Assembly (NCBI GenBank): GCA_030526245.1
Contig: JAUNDD010000001.1
Location: forward strand, 99,518-163,517
From: Lachnospiraceae bacterium
Lineage (GTDB): Bacteria; Bacillota; Clostridia; Lachnospirales; Lachnospiraceae
Length of the DNA: 64,000 nucleotides
Reading direction: 5' to 3'
Shown one piece after another: positions 42,188-50,269 of this stretch. Both the position numbers and the translations under genes were made by a program. Numbering within the stretch: position 1 is the first letter of the stretch; every line of letters starts with the position of its first letter. The notes under the pieces were generated by a model. It was not told where the DNA came from. It ran no database searches and saw only the letters and a list, made by a program, of their open reading frames with translations.

Positions 42188-42951
42188 CTTTTTTCCTCCG
42201 CCCGGATAAAACGGGACAGCGAATCCACCTTGATCTGCAGATTTTCCAGCACAAACCGGCGTACATAGTCATCCGCCGGCTTTTCCACGATCTCTTCCGG
42301 CGTGCCGATCTGGTGGATCTTTCCCTCTTCCATCACCATGATCCGGTCAGACATGGCAAAGGCCTCCTCCTGGTCATGGGTAATGTAGACCATGGTGGTG
42401 CCGAATTCCTTCTGGATGTCCTTCAGCTCCTTTCGAAGCGCCAGTCGGGTGTCCACATCCAATGCGGACATGGGCTCATCAAACAGGATCATGTCCGGCT
42501 TTAAGGCCAGCGTCCGGGCAATGGCCACCCGCTGCTGCTGTCCGCCCGAAAGCTTCCCGGGCTTTTTATCCCGCTGCTCCCAGAGACCCACACGGCGGAT
42601 CAGGTTTTCAGCGGTCTCCCGGGCCTGTCCTTTGGTTTCCTTTCGAAAACGCAGGGCATACTCTACATTTTTCAGTACCGTCATGTTTTCGAACAAAGCA
42701 TAGTTCTGGAACACGATGCCCATGCCCCGCTGATCCGGAGACACAGACGTAATATCGGCACCATCCTTTCGAATGGTGCCGGTCGTTGGTTCCAGAAGTC
42801 CGATCAGGATCCGGAGAATGGTGGTCTTTCCACAGCCCGAAGGCCCTAAGATGGAAAGGAACTCTCCGTCCTCAACCTGAAAGCTCACATGGTCCAAAAC
42901 CGTTTTGGTACCAAAGCATTTGCTCAGATCCGTAACTTCTATTCTGCTCAT
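42184..42951 (-). CDS. ABC transporter ATP-binding protein (iron/phosphonate type)
   Basis: A 255-residue ATPase driving the adjacent importer. Walker A GPSGCGKTT, signature LSGGQQQRVAIART and Walker B ILFDEPMSALD are intact, with the switch histidine in VYITHDQEEA. It is shorter than FbpC/PotA-type proteins because the C-terminal regulatory (TOBE) domain is missing. The start is 4 bases after the binding-protein stop codon, with GGGAG inside the end of that gene. Confidence 0.93.
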   Translation of the reverse strand: MSRIEVTDLSKCFGTKTVLDHVSFQVEDGEFLSILGPSGCGKTTILRILIGLLEPTTGTIRKDGADITSVSPDQRGMGIVFQNYALFENMTVLKNVEYALRFRKETKGQARETAENLIRRVGLWEQRDKKPGKLSGGQQQRVAIARTLALKPDMILFDEPMSALDVDTRLALRKELKDIQKEFGTTMVYITHDQEEAFAMSDRIMVMEEGKIHQIGTPEEIVEKPADDYVRRFVLENLQIKVDSLSRFIRAEEKR

Positions 42952-42955
42952 ACGG

Positions 42956-43945
42956 TTAGAACTCCCACTGATCCAGAAGAGCCGCCTTCACATCCGGAGT
43001 ATCGCCGGACATATCTGCATACGGGATATCCGTCGGGAAGTTCTCGATCTCGGTCTGCTGATCGATCTTCACCTGCTCCGGCAGATAGGTGGCCAGGTAT
43101 TCATCCTGAATACCGCTGTAGATGTACTCAAAGACTTCCTTCACTACCGGATCGGCTTCCTTACCGGCTACGATGGCACAACCGGTGGGTGAATAGGGCG
43201 CACCCTCTTCGAAGAAGATCACATCCAGCGGAGCACCGGCATTCTTCGCCTCGATGGCGTTGAAGGTCAGAGACAGGCCGATGGCACACTCGCCGGCTTC
43301 CAGATCGTGGATCGGGCCGGAACCGGAGTCGGTATACTTCAGGATATTGTTGTCCAGCTGTGCGAAGTAATCAAAGGCTTCCTCTTCGCCCCATGCATTC
43401 ACCAGGCTCTTCAGATACAGATAGCCGGTGGAGGAAGCGGTGGGGTTCGGCATTTCGATCAGTCCCTCATACTGGGGATCCAGCAGATCCTCATAGCTGG
43501 TTGGTGCCGGCAGTCCCTTCTCTTCCAGAATCGCGGTATTCACAATGGTGGCACCGCTGAAACGATCCCAGGGAATATACCTGTTGTTTTCTTCCAGCAG
43601 CTCCGGCATATACACGGAGGTGTCGATGAAATCGATGGAAGCCAGTCCTTCCTTTAAGGATTCCAGATAGCCGTAGCTCATACCCATGATGATATCGCAG
43701 GAGGTGCTGTCACCCTCCGCCTGCAGCTTGGCGGCCATCTTACCGGTGGACTCATATTCAATGGAGATATCGTAATCCGGGAACTGCTCATTCAGCTTTT
43801 CCAGATAAAACTCGATCAGGTAATCCTCGTTCGGGGAATAGATCACAACGCTGTTGTCTCCCTCTGCGGCCAGCGCCGTGCCGGCTGCCAGTGCAGCTCC
43901 CATGGTGGATGCCAGTAAAAGTGCGGTTGCTTTTCTGAATTTCAT
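42956..43945 (-). CDS. Extracellular binding protein, ferric iron/phosphonate family
   Basis: A 329-residue solute-binding protein with a signal peptide (1-26, ending ALA) and no lipobox. VVIYSPNEDYLIEFYLEKLNEQFP and STGKMAAKLQAEGDSTSCDII fit the FbpA/AfuA/PhnS fold. The adjacent Tyr-Tyr pair that binds iron in FbpA is not evident (the region reads STGYLYLKSLV), so an organic ligand such as a phosphonate is at least as likely. First gene of a binding protein-ATPase-permease operon, with a promoter at 44022-44050. Confidence 0.85.
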   Translation of the reverse strand: MKFRKATALLLASTMGAALAAGTALAAEGDNSVVIYSPNEDYLIEFYLEKLNEQFPDYDISIEYESTGKMAAKLQAEGDSTSCDIIMGMSYGYLESLKEGLASIDFIDTSVYMPELLEENNRYIPWDRFSGATIVNTAILEEKGLPAPTSYEDLLDPQYEGLIEMPNPTASSTGYLYLKSLVNAWGEEEAFDYFAQLDNNILKYTDSGSGPIHDLEAGECAIGLSLTFNAIEAKNAGAPLDVIFFEEGAPYSPTGCAIVAGKEADPVVKEVFEYIYSGIQDEYLATYLPEQVKIDQQTEIENFPTDIPYADMSGDTPDVKAALLDQWEF

Positions 43946-44021
43946 AATGTCCTTCCTCTCCGATGGACTGCTCCGTCCATCACCTTTCTTTCATCGCCCT
44001 GTCTTGGCGAAACACTTTGCC

Positions 44022-44050
44022 GTTGTAGCACGCTAAAGTAGTCACGTCAA
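44022..44050 (-). promoter_or_regulatory. Promoter of the iron/phosphonate-type ABC operon
   Basis: On the minus strand TTGACG (44050-44045), 17 bases, TACAAC (44027-44022), about 75 bases upstream of the binding-protein gene. No Fur-box-like palindrome was noticed. Confidence 0.5.
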
Positions 44051-44089
44051 GAAGCATCCTGTCGCCGGAATTTTCGAATGGATTTTGGC

Positions 44090-44160
44090 CTGCTACCCTC
44101 GGGATTTTGCCGCGTATGCGGCAAAACACCTCGCGGAATCGAACCGCCTGAACTGTAACG
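44090..44160. repeat. Dispersed repeat family 1, copy at 44.1 kb
   Basis: In reverse orientation to the 27.9 kb copy and nearly identical: TACCCTCGGGA, TTTTGCCGC-GTAT-GCGGCAAAA, CACCTCGCGGAATCGAACCG, TGAACTGTAAC. It lies between the ABC operon promoter and the T-box promoter, which face away from each other. Confidence 0.85.
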
Positions 44161-44198
44161 ACGTATGACCATTTCAATACAAATGTTTCAATTCTAAA

Positions 44199-44227
44199 TT
44201 GACATCCACCCGCCGCGATGGTAGTAT
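44199..44227 (+). promoter_or_regulatory. Promoter of the trp T-box leader
   Basis: Consensus TTGACA (44199-44204), 17 bases, TAGTAT (44222-44227). Confidence 0.8.
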
Positions 44228-44235
44228 AGATGCAA

Positions 44236-44590
44236 TTCAACATAGTAAACCGATGAAGCGGAGATAACGGCAATCACGCCTTTACAGAGAGCCTGCGGTG
44301 CTGAGATGCAGGTGCGAAACGAGTTGTCAAATGGACCGCCGAGGGCGCAGTCAAACAGGTTTGAAACCGCAAAGTCCAGCGTCTATCCTCAGATCATTCC
44401 AACTGGACAGACGAAGCAAACGGATAATTCAAGATCTGGAGTATTCTGCGACGTGAACAGCCGACGTTACAGGCCGGGGATATGCTGGTATCCTGCAAAG
44501 TGCACGTGCTTACGTGAATTCAAGGTGGCACCGCGGATTATGATGATTCGTCCTTGACAGACACTATCGTTCTGTCGGGGGCTTTTTTGT
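44236..44590 (+). promoter_or_regulatory. T-box riboswitch, tryptophan type
   Basis: The leader contains the diagnostic T-box AGGTGGCACCGCGG at 44523-44536, which pairs with the free CCA end of uncharged tRNA. A terminator follows: GACAGA / TCTGTC with CC/GG extension, then CTTTTTT, ending about 44588. Stem I occupies about 44258-44415. The probable specifier codon is TGG at 44332-44334 in the context AAATGGACCGCC, which means tryptophan and agrees with the downstream trpE. Low charged tRNA-Trp should relieve termination. Confidence 0.92.
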
Positions 44591-44663
44591 TTCCCGGAAA
44601 TATCCAATGGATCCGATTAAGTGTCAAAAGTCACTTGAGCTTGTCAGTTATGGAGGTAATCTT

Positions 44664-46133
44664 ATGAACTATTTACCGTCTCTGTCCGATGTGATGCAGA
44701 TCGCTGCAGAAAAAAAATACAACATCCTGCCCGTCAGCTGTGAACTGCTTTCGGACTTTACCACTCCCATCGAGGTGATGCGCATTCTCCAGAATGTATC
44801 CACGCACTGCTATCTGCTGGAGTCCGCCCAGGCCAATGAGGCCTGGGGCCGCTATACCTTCCTGGGCTACGATCCTAAGCTGGAGATCACCTGCGCCGAC
44901 GGCGAGATGAAGATCGGCAGCCTCACGGTCAAAACGGATCGTCCCTCGGACTACATCCGTCAGATTCTGGCGGATTACAAGAGCCCCCGCTTTGATTACC
45001 TGCCCTCCTTCACCGGCGGACTGGTGGGCTACTTCTCCTATGACTATCTGTTCTACAGTGAGCCCACGGCCCGCTGCCAGGTAGAGGATGAGGAAGCCTT
45101 CAAAGACGTGGACCTCATGCTCTTTGACAAGGTCATCGCCTTCGACCATCTGCGTCAGAAGATCGTTCTGATGGTGAACATGTCTCTGGATGATCCGGAG
45201 ACCGGCTACAACAAGGCCATTGTGGAGCTGAAGCAGCTGCAGGATCTGCTGATGAACGGCGAAAAGAAAAAGAACTTAAACGGCCGCCTTCTGGGCGAAG
45301 TGACACCGCTGTTTGATCAGGAACGCTACTGCGCCATGGTAGAAAAGGCCAAGCACCACATTCATGAGGGCGATATCTTCCAGATCGTTCTCTCCAACCG
45401 TCTGAGTGCTCCCTTTGAGGGCAGTCTGTTCGACACCTATCGGGTACTGCGCACCATCAATCCGTCGCCCTATATGTTCTACTTCTCGGGCACGGATGTG
45501 GAAGTGGCCGGCGCCTCACCGGAAACGCTGGTAAAGCTGGAAAACGGTGTCCTGCACACCTTCCCCCTGGCCGGCACCCGCCCCAGAGGCAAGACGCCGG
45601 AGGAGGACAAGGCCCTGGAGACCGAGCTTCTGGCGGATGAAAAGGAGCTGGCCGAGCACAACATGCTGGTAGACCTGGGCCGCAACGACCTGGGCAAGAT
45701 CAGTCAGTTCGGCACCGTTCAGGTGGAAAAGCTCCACTCCATCGAGCGCTACTCCCACGTCATGCACATCGGCTCCACCGTCCGCGGTGAGATCCGTGAC
45801 GATGCGGATGCCCTGGATGCCATCGAGGCTGTCCTGCCCGCAGGAACCCTCTCCGGTGCGCCCAAGATTCGGGCCTGCCAGCTGATCGGTGAACTGGAAA
45901 ACAACAAACGCGGCATCTACGGCGGTGCCATCGGCTACATCGATTTTACCGGAAACATGGACACCTGCATTGCGATCCGGATCGCCTACAAAAAGAACGG
46001 AAAGGTCTTCGTTCGAAGCGGTGCCGGCATCGTGGCCGACTCGGTTCCGGAAAAGGAATTTGAAGAATGCCTGAACAAGGCCCGCGCTTCCCTGCGGGCT
46101 CTGGAAATGTCTCAGAAAGGAGCGTTGTTATGA
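44664..46133 (+). CDS. trpE: Anthranilate synthase component I
   Basis: A 489-residue chorismate-using enzyme that makes anthranilate with ammonia from TrpG, the first step of tryptophan synthesis. The feedback-inhibition pocket is visible: LLES (N-terminal) and NPSPYMFYF. The catalytic domain has GTLSGAPKIRACQLI and the GAGIVADS C-terminal motif. The LLES and NPSPYM pair plus the tryptophan T-box argue for TrpE over PabB. ATG at 44664 follows GGAGG. Its stop codon overlaps the trpG start (ATGA), so the two subunits are translationally coupled. Confidence 0.95.
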   Translation: MNYLPSLSDVMQIAAEKKYNILPVSCELLSDFTTPIEVMRILQNVSTHCYLLESAQANEAWGRYTFLGYDPKLEITCADGEMKIGSLTVKTDRPSDYIRQILADYKSPRFDYLPSFTGGLVGYFSYDYLFYSEPTARCQVEDEEAFKDVDLMLFDKVIAFDHLRQKIVLMVNMSLDDPETGYNKAIVELKQLQDLLMNGEKKKNLNGRLLGEVTPLFDQERYCAMVEKAKHHIHEGDIFQIVLSNRLSAPFEGSLFDTYRVLRTINPSPYMFYFSGTDVEVAGASPETLVKLENGVLHTFPLAGTRPRGKTPEEDKALETELLADEKELAEHNMLVDLGRNDLGKISQFGTVQVEKLHSIERYSHVMHIGSTVRGEIRDDADALDAIEAVLPAGTLSGAPKIRACQLIGELENNKRGIYGGAIGYIDFTGNMDTCIAIRIAYKKNGKVFVRSGAGIVADSVPEKEFEECLNKARASLRALEMSQKGALL

Positions 46134-46702
46134 TCCTTCTTATCGATAACTACGACAGCTTTTCCTACAATCTCTATCAGCTGATCGGCGAGATCGACCC
46201 GGATATCCGGGTCATCCGCAATGATGAGATGACCATCGACGAGATCCGGGCCCTGAAACCGGACCACATCATCCTCTCCCCGGGACCGGGACGTCCCGAG
46301 GATGCCGGCATCATCGTGGAAGCCGCCCGGGAGCTGGGCCGGGAGATCCCCACCCTGGGCGTCTGCCTGGGGCATCAGGCCATCTGCGCCGCCTTCGGTG
46401 CCACCGTCACCTACGCCAAACAGCTGATGCACGGCAAGCAGTCCGATGTGGACTTCGACACGGACAGTCTTCTCTTTAAAAACTGCCCCTCCCCGGCTCC
46501 GGTAGCCCGCTACCACTCTCTGGCCGCCGATGCCGACACCATTCCGGACTGCCTGCAGATCACGGCCCGCACCGTGGACGGCGAAGTCATGGCTGTCCAG
46601 CACCGGGAGTATCCCATCTACGGGGTACAGTTCCATCCGGAGTCAATCATGACCCCCGACGGCCGGCAGATGCTGGCGAACTTCCTGGGCAGAGTCTCTT
46701 AA
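46130..46702 (+). CDS. trpG: Anthranilate synthase component II (glutamine amidotransferase)
   Basis: A 190-residue class I amidotransferase that releases ammonia from glutamine for TrpE. It begins MILLIDNYDSFSYNLYQL, has the nucleophile in LGVCLGHQAI, the oxyanion-loop LSPGPGRPEDAG, and the His-Glu pair in VQFHPESIMTPDG. It follows trpE with a 4-base overlap. No trpD, C, F, B or A follows; a terminator comes about 150 bases later. In some bacteria the same protein also serves p-aminobenzoate synthesis. Confidence 0.94.
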   Translation: MILLIDNYDSFSYNLYQLIGEIDPDIRVIRNDEMTIDEIRALKPDHIILSPGPGRPEDAGIIVEAARELGREIPTLGVCLGHQAICAAFGATVTYAKQLMHGKQSDVDFDTDSLLFKNCPSPAPVARYHSLAADADTIPDCLQITARTVDGEVMAVQHREYPIYGVQFHPESIMTPDGRQMLANFLGRVS

Positions 46703-46784
46703 GCCGTTTGAATCAACGGCTTGAAAGCAGGACAAATCATGCAAAGTACGCTGATACTTCGCATTTCAAATTTCCAAACCAGAT

Positions 46785-46846
46785 ACCTGCCAGTTTATTT
46801 GATATCAGGCCCGCAGGAAATTCCTCTCAGTATTTCCTGCGAAATA
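46785..46846. repeat. Dispersed double-hairpin repeat, family 2, copy at 46.8 kb
   Basis: AGATACCTGCCAG, ATATCAGGCCC, then GCAGGAAATTCC.. ..TATTTCCTGC and GAAAT. The second hairpin has a mismatch compared with the 3.8 kb copy. It sits between trpG and the terminator. Confidence 0.75.
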
Positions 46847-46847
46847 G

Positions 46848-46890
46848 AAAAAGCTGCCGCACTTAAGCTCAGTGCGACAGCTCTTTTTTT
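46848..46890. terminator. Bidirectional terminator between trpG and pyk
   Basis: AAAAGCTGCCGCAC pairs with GTGCGACAGCTCTTTT (one bulge), T run on the plus side and A run giving a T run on the minus side. Confidence 0.85.
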
Positions 46891-46904
46891 GTCTGGTTAT
46901 AGAA

Positions 46905-48335
46905 TTAATACGGTTCGCCAACCACATGCACGTTGATCATGTTGGTGGTTCCGCTCATGCCCATGGGCAGACCGGCGGTGATGACCGCGATATCACCCTT
47001 CTTCAGGTATCCGGCGCGTTCAGCCTCCTTCAGGGAGTGATCGAACAGCTCGAAGGTATCCTCTTCCTCTCTGGTCTGGATCGGAGTCACGCCCCAGCAC
47101 AGGCTCAGCTGACGGCAGGCCATGGGGGTGGTGGTGCAGCCGATGATCGGACACTGGGGACGATACTTGGCGATGGTGTGGGCCGTTCTTCCGGACTTTG
47201 TGACCGTTACGATGGCCGCTGCCTCCAGGTCATGAGCCGTGGAGCAGGTCGCATAGGAGATCGCCTCGGTGATGCTTCCCTGATTCTGCTTGGTGGAGCG
47301 ACGCTCAAAACGGCGGATGTAGTTGATGGACGCCTCGGTACGCTCTGCGATACGGATCATGGTCTCCAGAGTCTCCACCGGATACTTACCGGCGGCCGTC
47401 TCACCGGACAGCATGATGGCACCGGTACCGTCGTAGATCGCATTGGCTACGTCGGTGGTCTCCGCACGGGTCGGACGCGGGTTCTTCATCATCGAATCGA
47501 GCATCTGGGTAGCGGTGATCACGATCTTGCCGGCATCCATGGCCTTGCGGATCAGTCTCTTCTGGATCACCGGAAGCTCCTCCAGCGGAATCTCAACACC
47601 CATGTCACCACGGGCCACCATGATACCGTCTGCCTCGGCCAGAATCTCATCGATGTTGTCTACACCCTGACGGTTCTCGATCTTGGCGATGATCTTCATG
47701 CCCAGGCCGTCGTGTTCTTCCAGGATCTTCTTGATGTCGCGAATATCCTGGGCGCTTCTGGTGAAGGAAGCAGCGATAAAGTCATAGCCGGTCTTGATGC
47801 CGAATACGATGTCATTGTAATCCTTTTCACTGATGAAAGGCATGGACAGGTTGACATTCGGTACATTGACACCCTTGCGGTTGCTCACCGGTCCCGGATT
47901 CTGTACGGTACATACGATATCCGTATCCGTTACCTCATCCACGATCATGCCGATCAGACCGTCGTCGATCAGGATCTCGTTGCCCGGCTTCACGTCATTG
48001 ACCAGCTCCTTGCAGGTGATGGATACTGCGGTGTTGTCACCTTCGATCTCGCGGATGGTCAGGGTGAACTTCTGTCCCTTTTCCAGCATGATCTTGCCAT
48101 CCTTGAAATCCCGGATACGAATCTCCGGTCCCTTGGTATCCAGCAGGGCTGCCACCGGACGGTCTGCCTGGTAACGTGCCTTTTTCAGACGGACAAAGCG
48201 TCCCTTCTGCTCTTCATGGTCACCATGCGAGAAATTGAAACGGGCAACATCCATGCCGGTTTCGATCAGCTTCTCTAAAACTCCCGGCTGGTCTGTCGAT
48301 GGTCCCATGGTGCAGATGATTTTGGTTTTTCTCAT
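46905..48335 (-). CDS. pyk: Pyruvate kinase
   Basis: A 476-residue glycolytic enzyme transferring phosphate from phosphoenolpyruvate to ADP. TKIICTMGPSTDQPG at the N-terminus, IIAKIENRQGVDNIDEI (the signature with the catalytic lysine) and VARGDMGVEIP are all present, followed by the regulatory C-terminal domain. The length is the short form without the extra phosphohistidine-like domain found in bacilli. ATG at 48335 follows GGAGGAG. It appears to be monocistronic; a TATACT -10 element is visible about 150 bases upstream but the -35 match is poor. Confidence 0.97.
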   Translation of the reverse strand: MRKTKIICTMGPSTDQPGVLEKLIETGMDVARFNFSHGDHEEQKGRFVRLKKARYQADRPVAALLDTKGPEIRIRDFKDGKIMLEKGQKFTLTIREIEGDNTAVSITCKELVNDVKPGNEILIDDGLIGMIVDEVTDTDIVCTVQNPGPVSNRKGVNVPNVNLSMPFISEKDYNDIVFGIKTGYDFIAASFTRSAQDIRDIKKILEEHDGLGMKIIAKIENRQGVDNIDEILAEADGIMVARGDMGVEIPLEELPVIQKRLIRKAMDAGKIVITATQMLDSMMKNPRPTRAETTDVANAIYDGTGAIMLSGETAAGKYPVETLETMIRIAERTEASINYIRRFERRSTKQNQGSITEAISYATCSTAHDLEAAAIVTVTKSGRTAHTIAKYRPQCPIIGCTTTPMACRQLSLCWGVTPIQTREEEDTFELFDHSLKEAERAGYLKKGDIAVITAGLPMGMSGTTNMINVHVVGEPY

Positions 48336-48614
48336 GTATGTCTCCTCCCGTTATTTTTTCCATATTTTCATATCGCTCAGAAGGTTCCTCGCCAGATTAT
48401 CTCTTTCCAGTGGACATGAAGCGACGAACCGCTCTGACAGCTGACACCCGCATTACAAGGTGCAGCTTCTGACATTTCAAACAGTATAACACAACTCAGC
48501 AGTTTCTGCAGAGTAGTATCGTAAAATCTGCAAATACATATACAGCCCAGGCTGTATTCTACTGAATGTGCCGGGACGGTACACAACGGAGGAAAAACCT
48601 TTGTAATTGAGGTC

Positions 48615-48642
48615 TTGAATCTTTGGTTTCGAAGACTATAAT
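48615..48642 (+). promoter_or_regulatory. Promoter of the MATE exporter gene
   Basis: TTGAAT (48615-48620), 16 bases, consensus TATAAT (48637-48642). The rest of 48336-48711 holds no gene. Confidence 0.7.
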
Positions 48643-48711
48643 ACGAAACGGAATCACTGCTTGGTTTCCGAGATCTTTATTCACCATCTCTATATATTTC
48701 GAGGCGATATC

Positions 48712-50061
48712 ATGAAACAGAAAACCAATGTAAGAAACATGACCCAGGGCTCGCCCTTTCCTATTCTGGTGCAGTTTATGCTGCCCCTGCTCCTGGGCAA
48801 TCTTGTCCAGCAGACCTACAACATGGTGGATGCCATCATCGTAGGCCGGCTGCTCGGTGCGGATGCGCTGGCGGCCGTGGGCACCTCCTCCAGCGTCCAG
48901 TTTCTGGTACTGGGACTTTGCACCGGCAGCTGTGCCGGCTTCGGCATTCCCATTTCCCAGTCCTTTGGAGCCAACGATCTGAAACGGATGCGTCTCTACG
49001 TCTGGAACAGTGCGCTGTGCGGCGGAGCGGTGGCGGCGGTCATCACCACAGCTGCCTCCCTCCTGTGCCGCCCTATCCTGCACTGGATCCGCACACCGGA
49101 AGGCATCTTTTCGGATGCCTGGCTGTATCTGCTGATCCTGTTCCTTGGCATCCCCTTTACAATCATGTACAACCTGCTTTCCAGTATCCTGCGGGCGGTG
49201 GGCAACAGTAAGATGCCCTTCCTGTTCCTGACTCTCTCCTCGGTACTGAACATTTTTCTGGATCTGCTCTGTGTGGCCGTACTGGGCTGGGGCTGTGCCG
49301 GCGCTGCTGCTGCCACCATCGCCTCCCAGGCCGTATCCGGAATCCTGTGCCTGATCTACGTGCTGAAAAAGGTCACCATCCTTCACCCGGGACAGGAGGA
49401 GCGTCAGTTCAATTCCCAGGCGGCTTCCCGTCTGATGCAGATGGGACTGCCCATGGGACTGCAGTTTTCCATCACTGCCATCGGCAGCATGATGATGCAG
49501 TCCGCCAACAACAGCCTGGGCACGGTCTATGTATCCGCCTTTGCGGCAGGTATGCGCATCAAGCAGTTTGCCATGTGCCCCTACGACGCACTGGCGGTAG
49601 CTGCCGCCACCTTCGTGGGACAAAACTGCGGTGCCGGCAAGATCGACCGGGTTCGTCTGGGCATTCGCCAGGCCCTGGCCCTCGGCGTCACCTATGGAAT
49701 CGGAGCCGGTCTGGTGCTGGGCCTGTTCGGCCGCCAGCTGTGCGCCCTGTTCATTGGCTATGGCTCACCGGAGATCCTGGATGCCGGTGCCTTTTACCTG
49801 TTCTGCTTAAGCTTTTTGTTCTTTACTCTGGCCTGCATCAATGTGCCCCGGTCCGCGCTGCAGAGTCTTGGCTACTCCGGCCGCGCCATGATCTCCGGTG
49901 TGCTGGAGATGATCGCCCGCTCCGCCTGCTCGATCCTGCTGGTGCCGGCCATCGGCTTCACCGGCGTTTGCGTTACCGACCAGACCGCCTGGCTCTCCGC
50001 CACCATTTATCTGAACATCACCCTGCACTTCATGCTGAAGAAGCTGGACAGAGCAAGCTAG
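48712..50061 (+). CDS. MATE family efflux transporter
   Basis: A 449-residue, 12-helix cation-coupled multidrug exporter. Two homologous halves are visible: FPILVQFMLPLLLGNLVQQTYNMVDAIIVGRLLG early, and QMGLPMGLQFSITAIGSMMMQ midway. LAAVGTSSSVQFLV and AAATFVGQNCGAGK are typical family segments. ATG at 48712 follows GAGG; the upstream in-frame TTG has no ribosome-binding site. Flanked by a promoter and a terminator, so probably a single gene. Substrate unknown. Confidence 0.93.
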   Translation: MKQKTNVRNMTQGSPFPILVQFMLPLLLGNLVQQTYNMVDAIIVGRLLGADALAAVGTSSSVQFLVLGLCTGSCAGFGIPISQSFGANDLKRMRLYVWNSALCGGAVAAVITTAASLLCRPILHWIRTPEGIFSDAWLYLLILFLGIPFTIMYNLLSSILRAVGNSKMPFLFLTLSSVLNIFLDLLCVAVLGWGCAGAAAATIASQAVSGILCLIYVLKKVTILHPGQEERQFNSQAASRLMQMGLPMGLQFSITAIGSMMMQSANNSLGTVYVSAFAAGMRIKQFAMCPYDALAVAAATFVGQNCGAGKIDRVRLGIRQALALGVTYGIGAGLVLGLFGRQLCALFIGYGSPEILDAGAFYLFCLSFLFFTLACINVPRSALQSLGYSGRAMISGVLEMIARSACSILLVPAIGFTGVCVTDQTAWLSATIYLNITLHFMLKKLDRAS

Positions 50062-50079
50062 TATCTTCCCGATTTTGAT

Positions 50080-50118
50080 TGAGCCCGCAGGAAATTCCAG
50101 CCGGAATTTCCTGTGAAG
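50080..50118. repeat. Dispersed double-hairpin repeat, family 2, copy at 50.1 kb
   Basis: GAGCCCG then CAGGAAATTCC-AGCC-GGAATTTCCTG and TGAAG: the second hairpin is perfect; the first is degenerate. It follows the MATE gene stop codon. Confidence 0.8.
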
Positions 50119-50186
50119 GTTAATGTGTCAAAACCAGAACTACGGATCGCTTCGTGCTTCGCACTCTCACGATCCTATGAAACCAA

Positions 50187-50217
50187 AAAGAAGCGGCCCA
50201 GGCCGCTTCTTTTTCTT
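50187..50217. terminator. Bidirectional terminator between MATE and purF
   Basis: AAAGAAGCGGC / GCCGCTTCTTT with a 4-base loop, A run before and T run after, between converging genes. Confidence 0.88.
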
Positions 50218-50269
50218 TACTTTACTATTCCAACGATCCGCTGCTATACGCAAAAAGGATGATCAACCT

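Noticed and set aside
42956..43945. Confident assignment as a ferric iron-binding protein
   Set aside because: The paired tyrosine iron ligands are not evident, so only the broader iron/phosphonate family is claimed.
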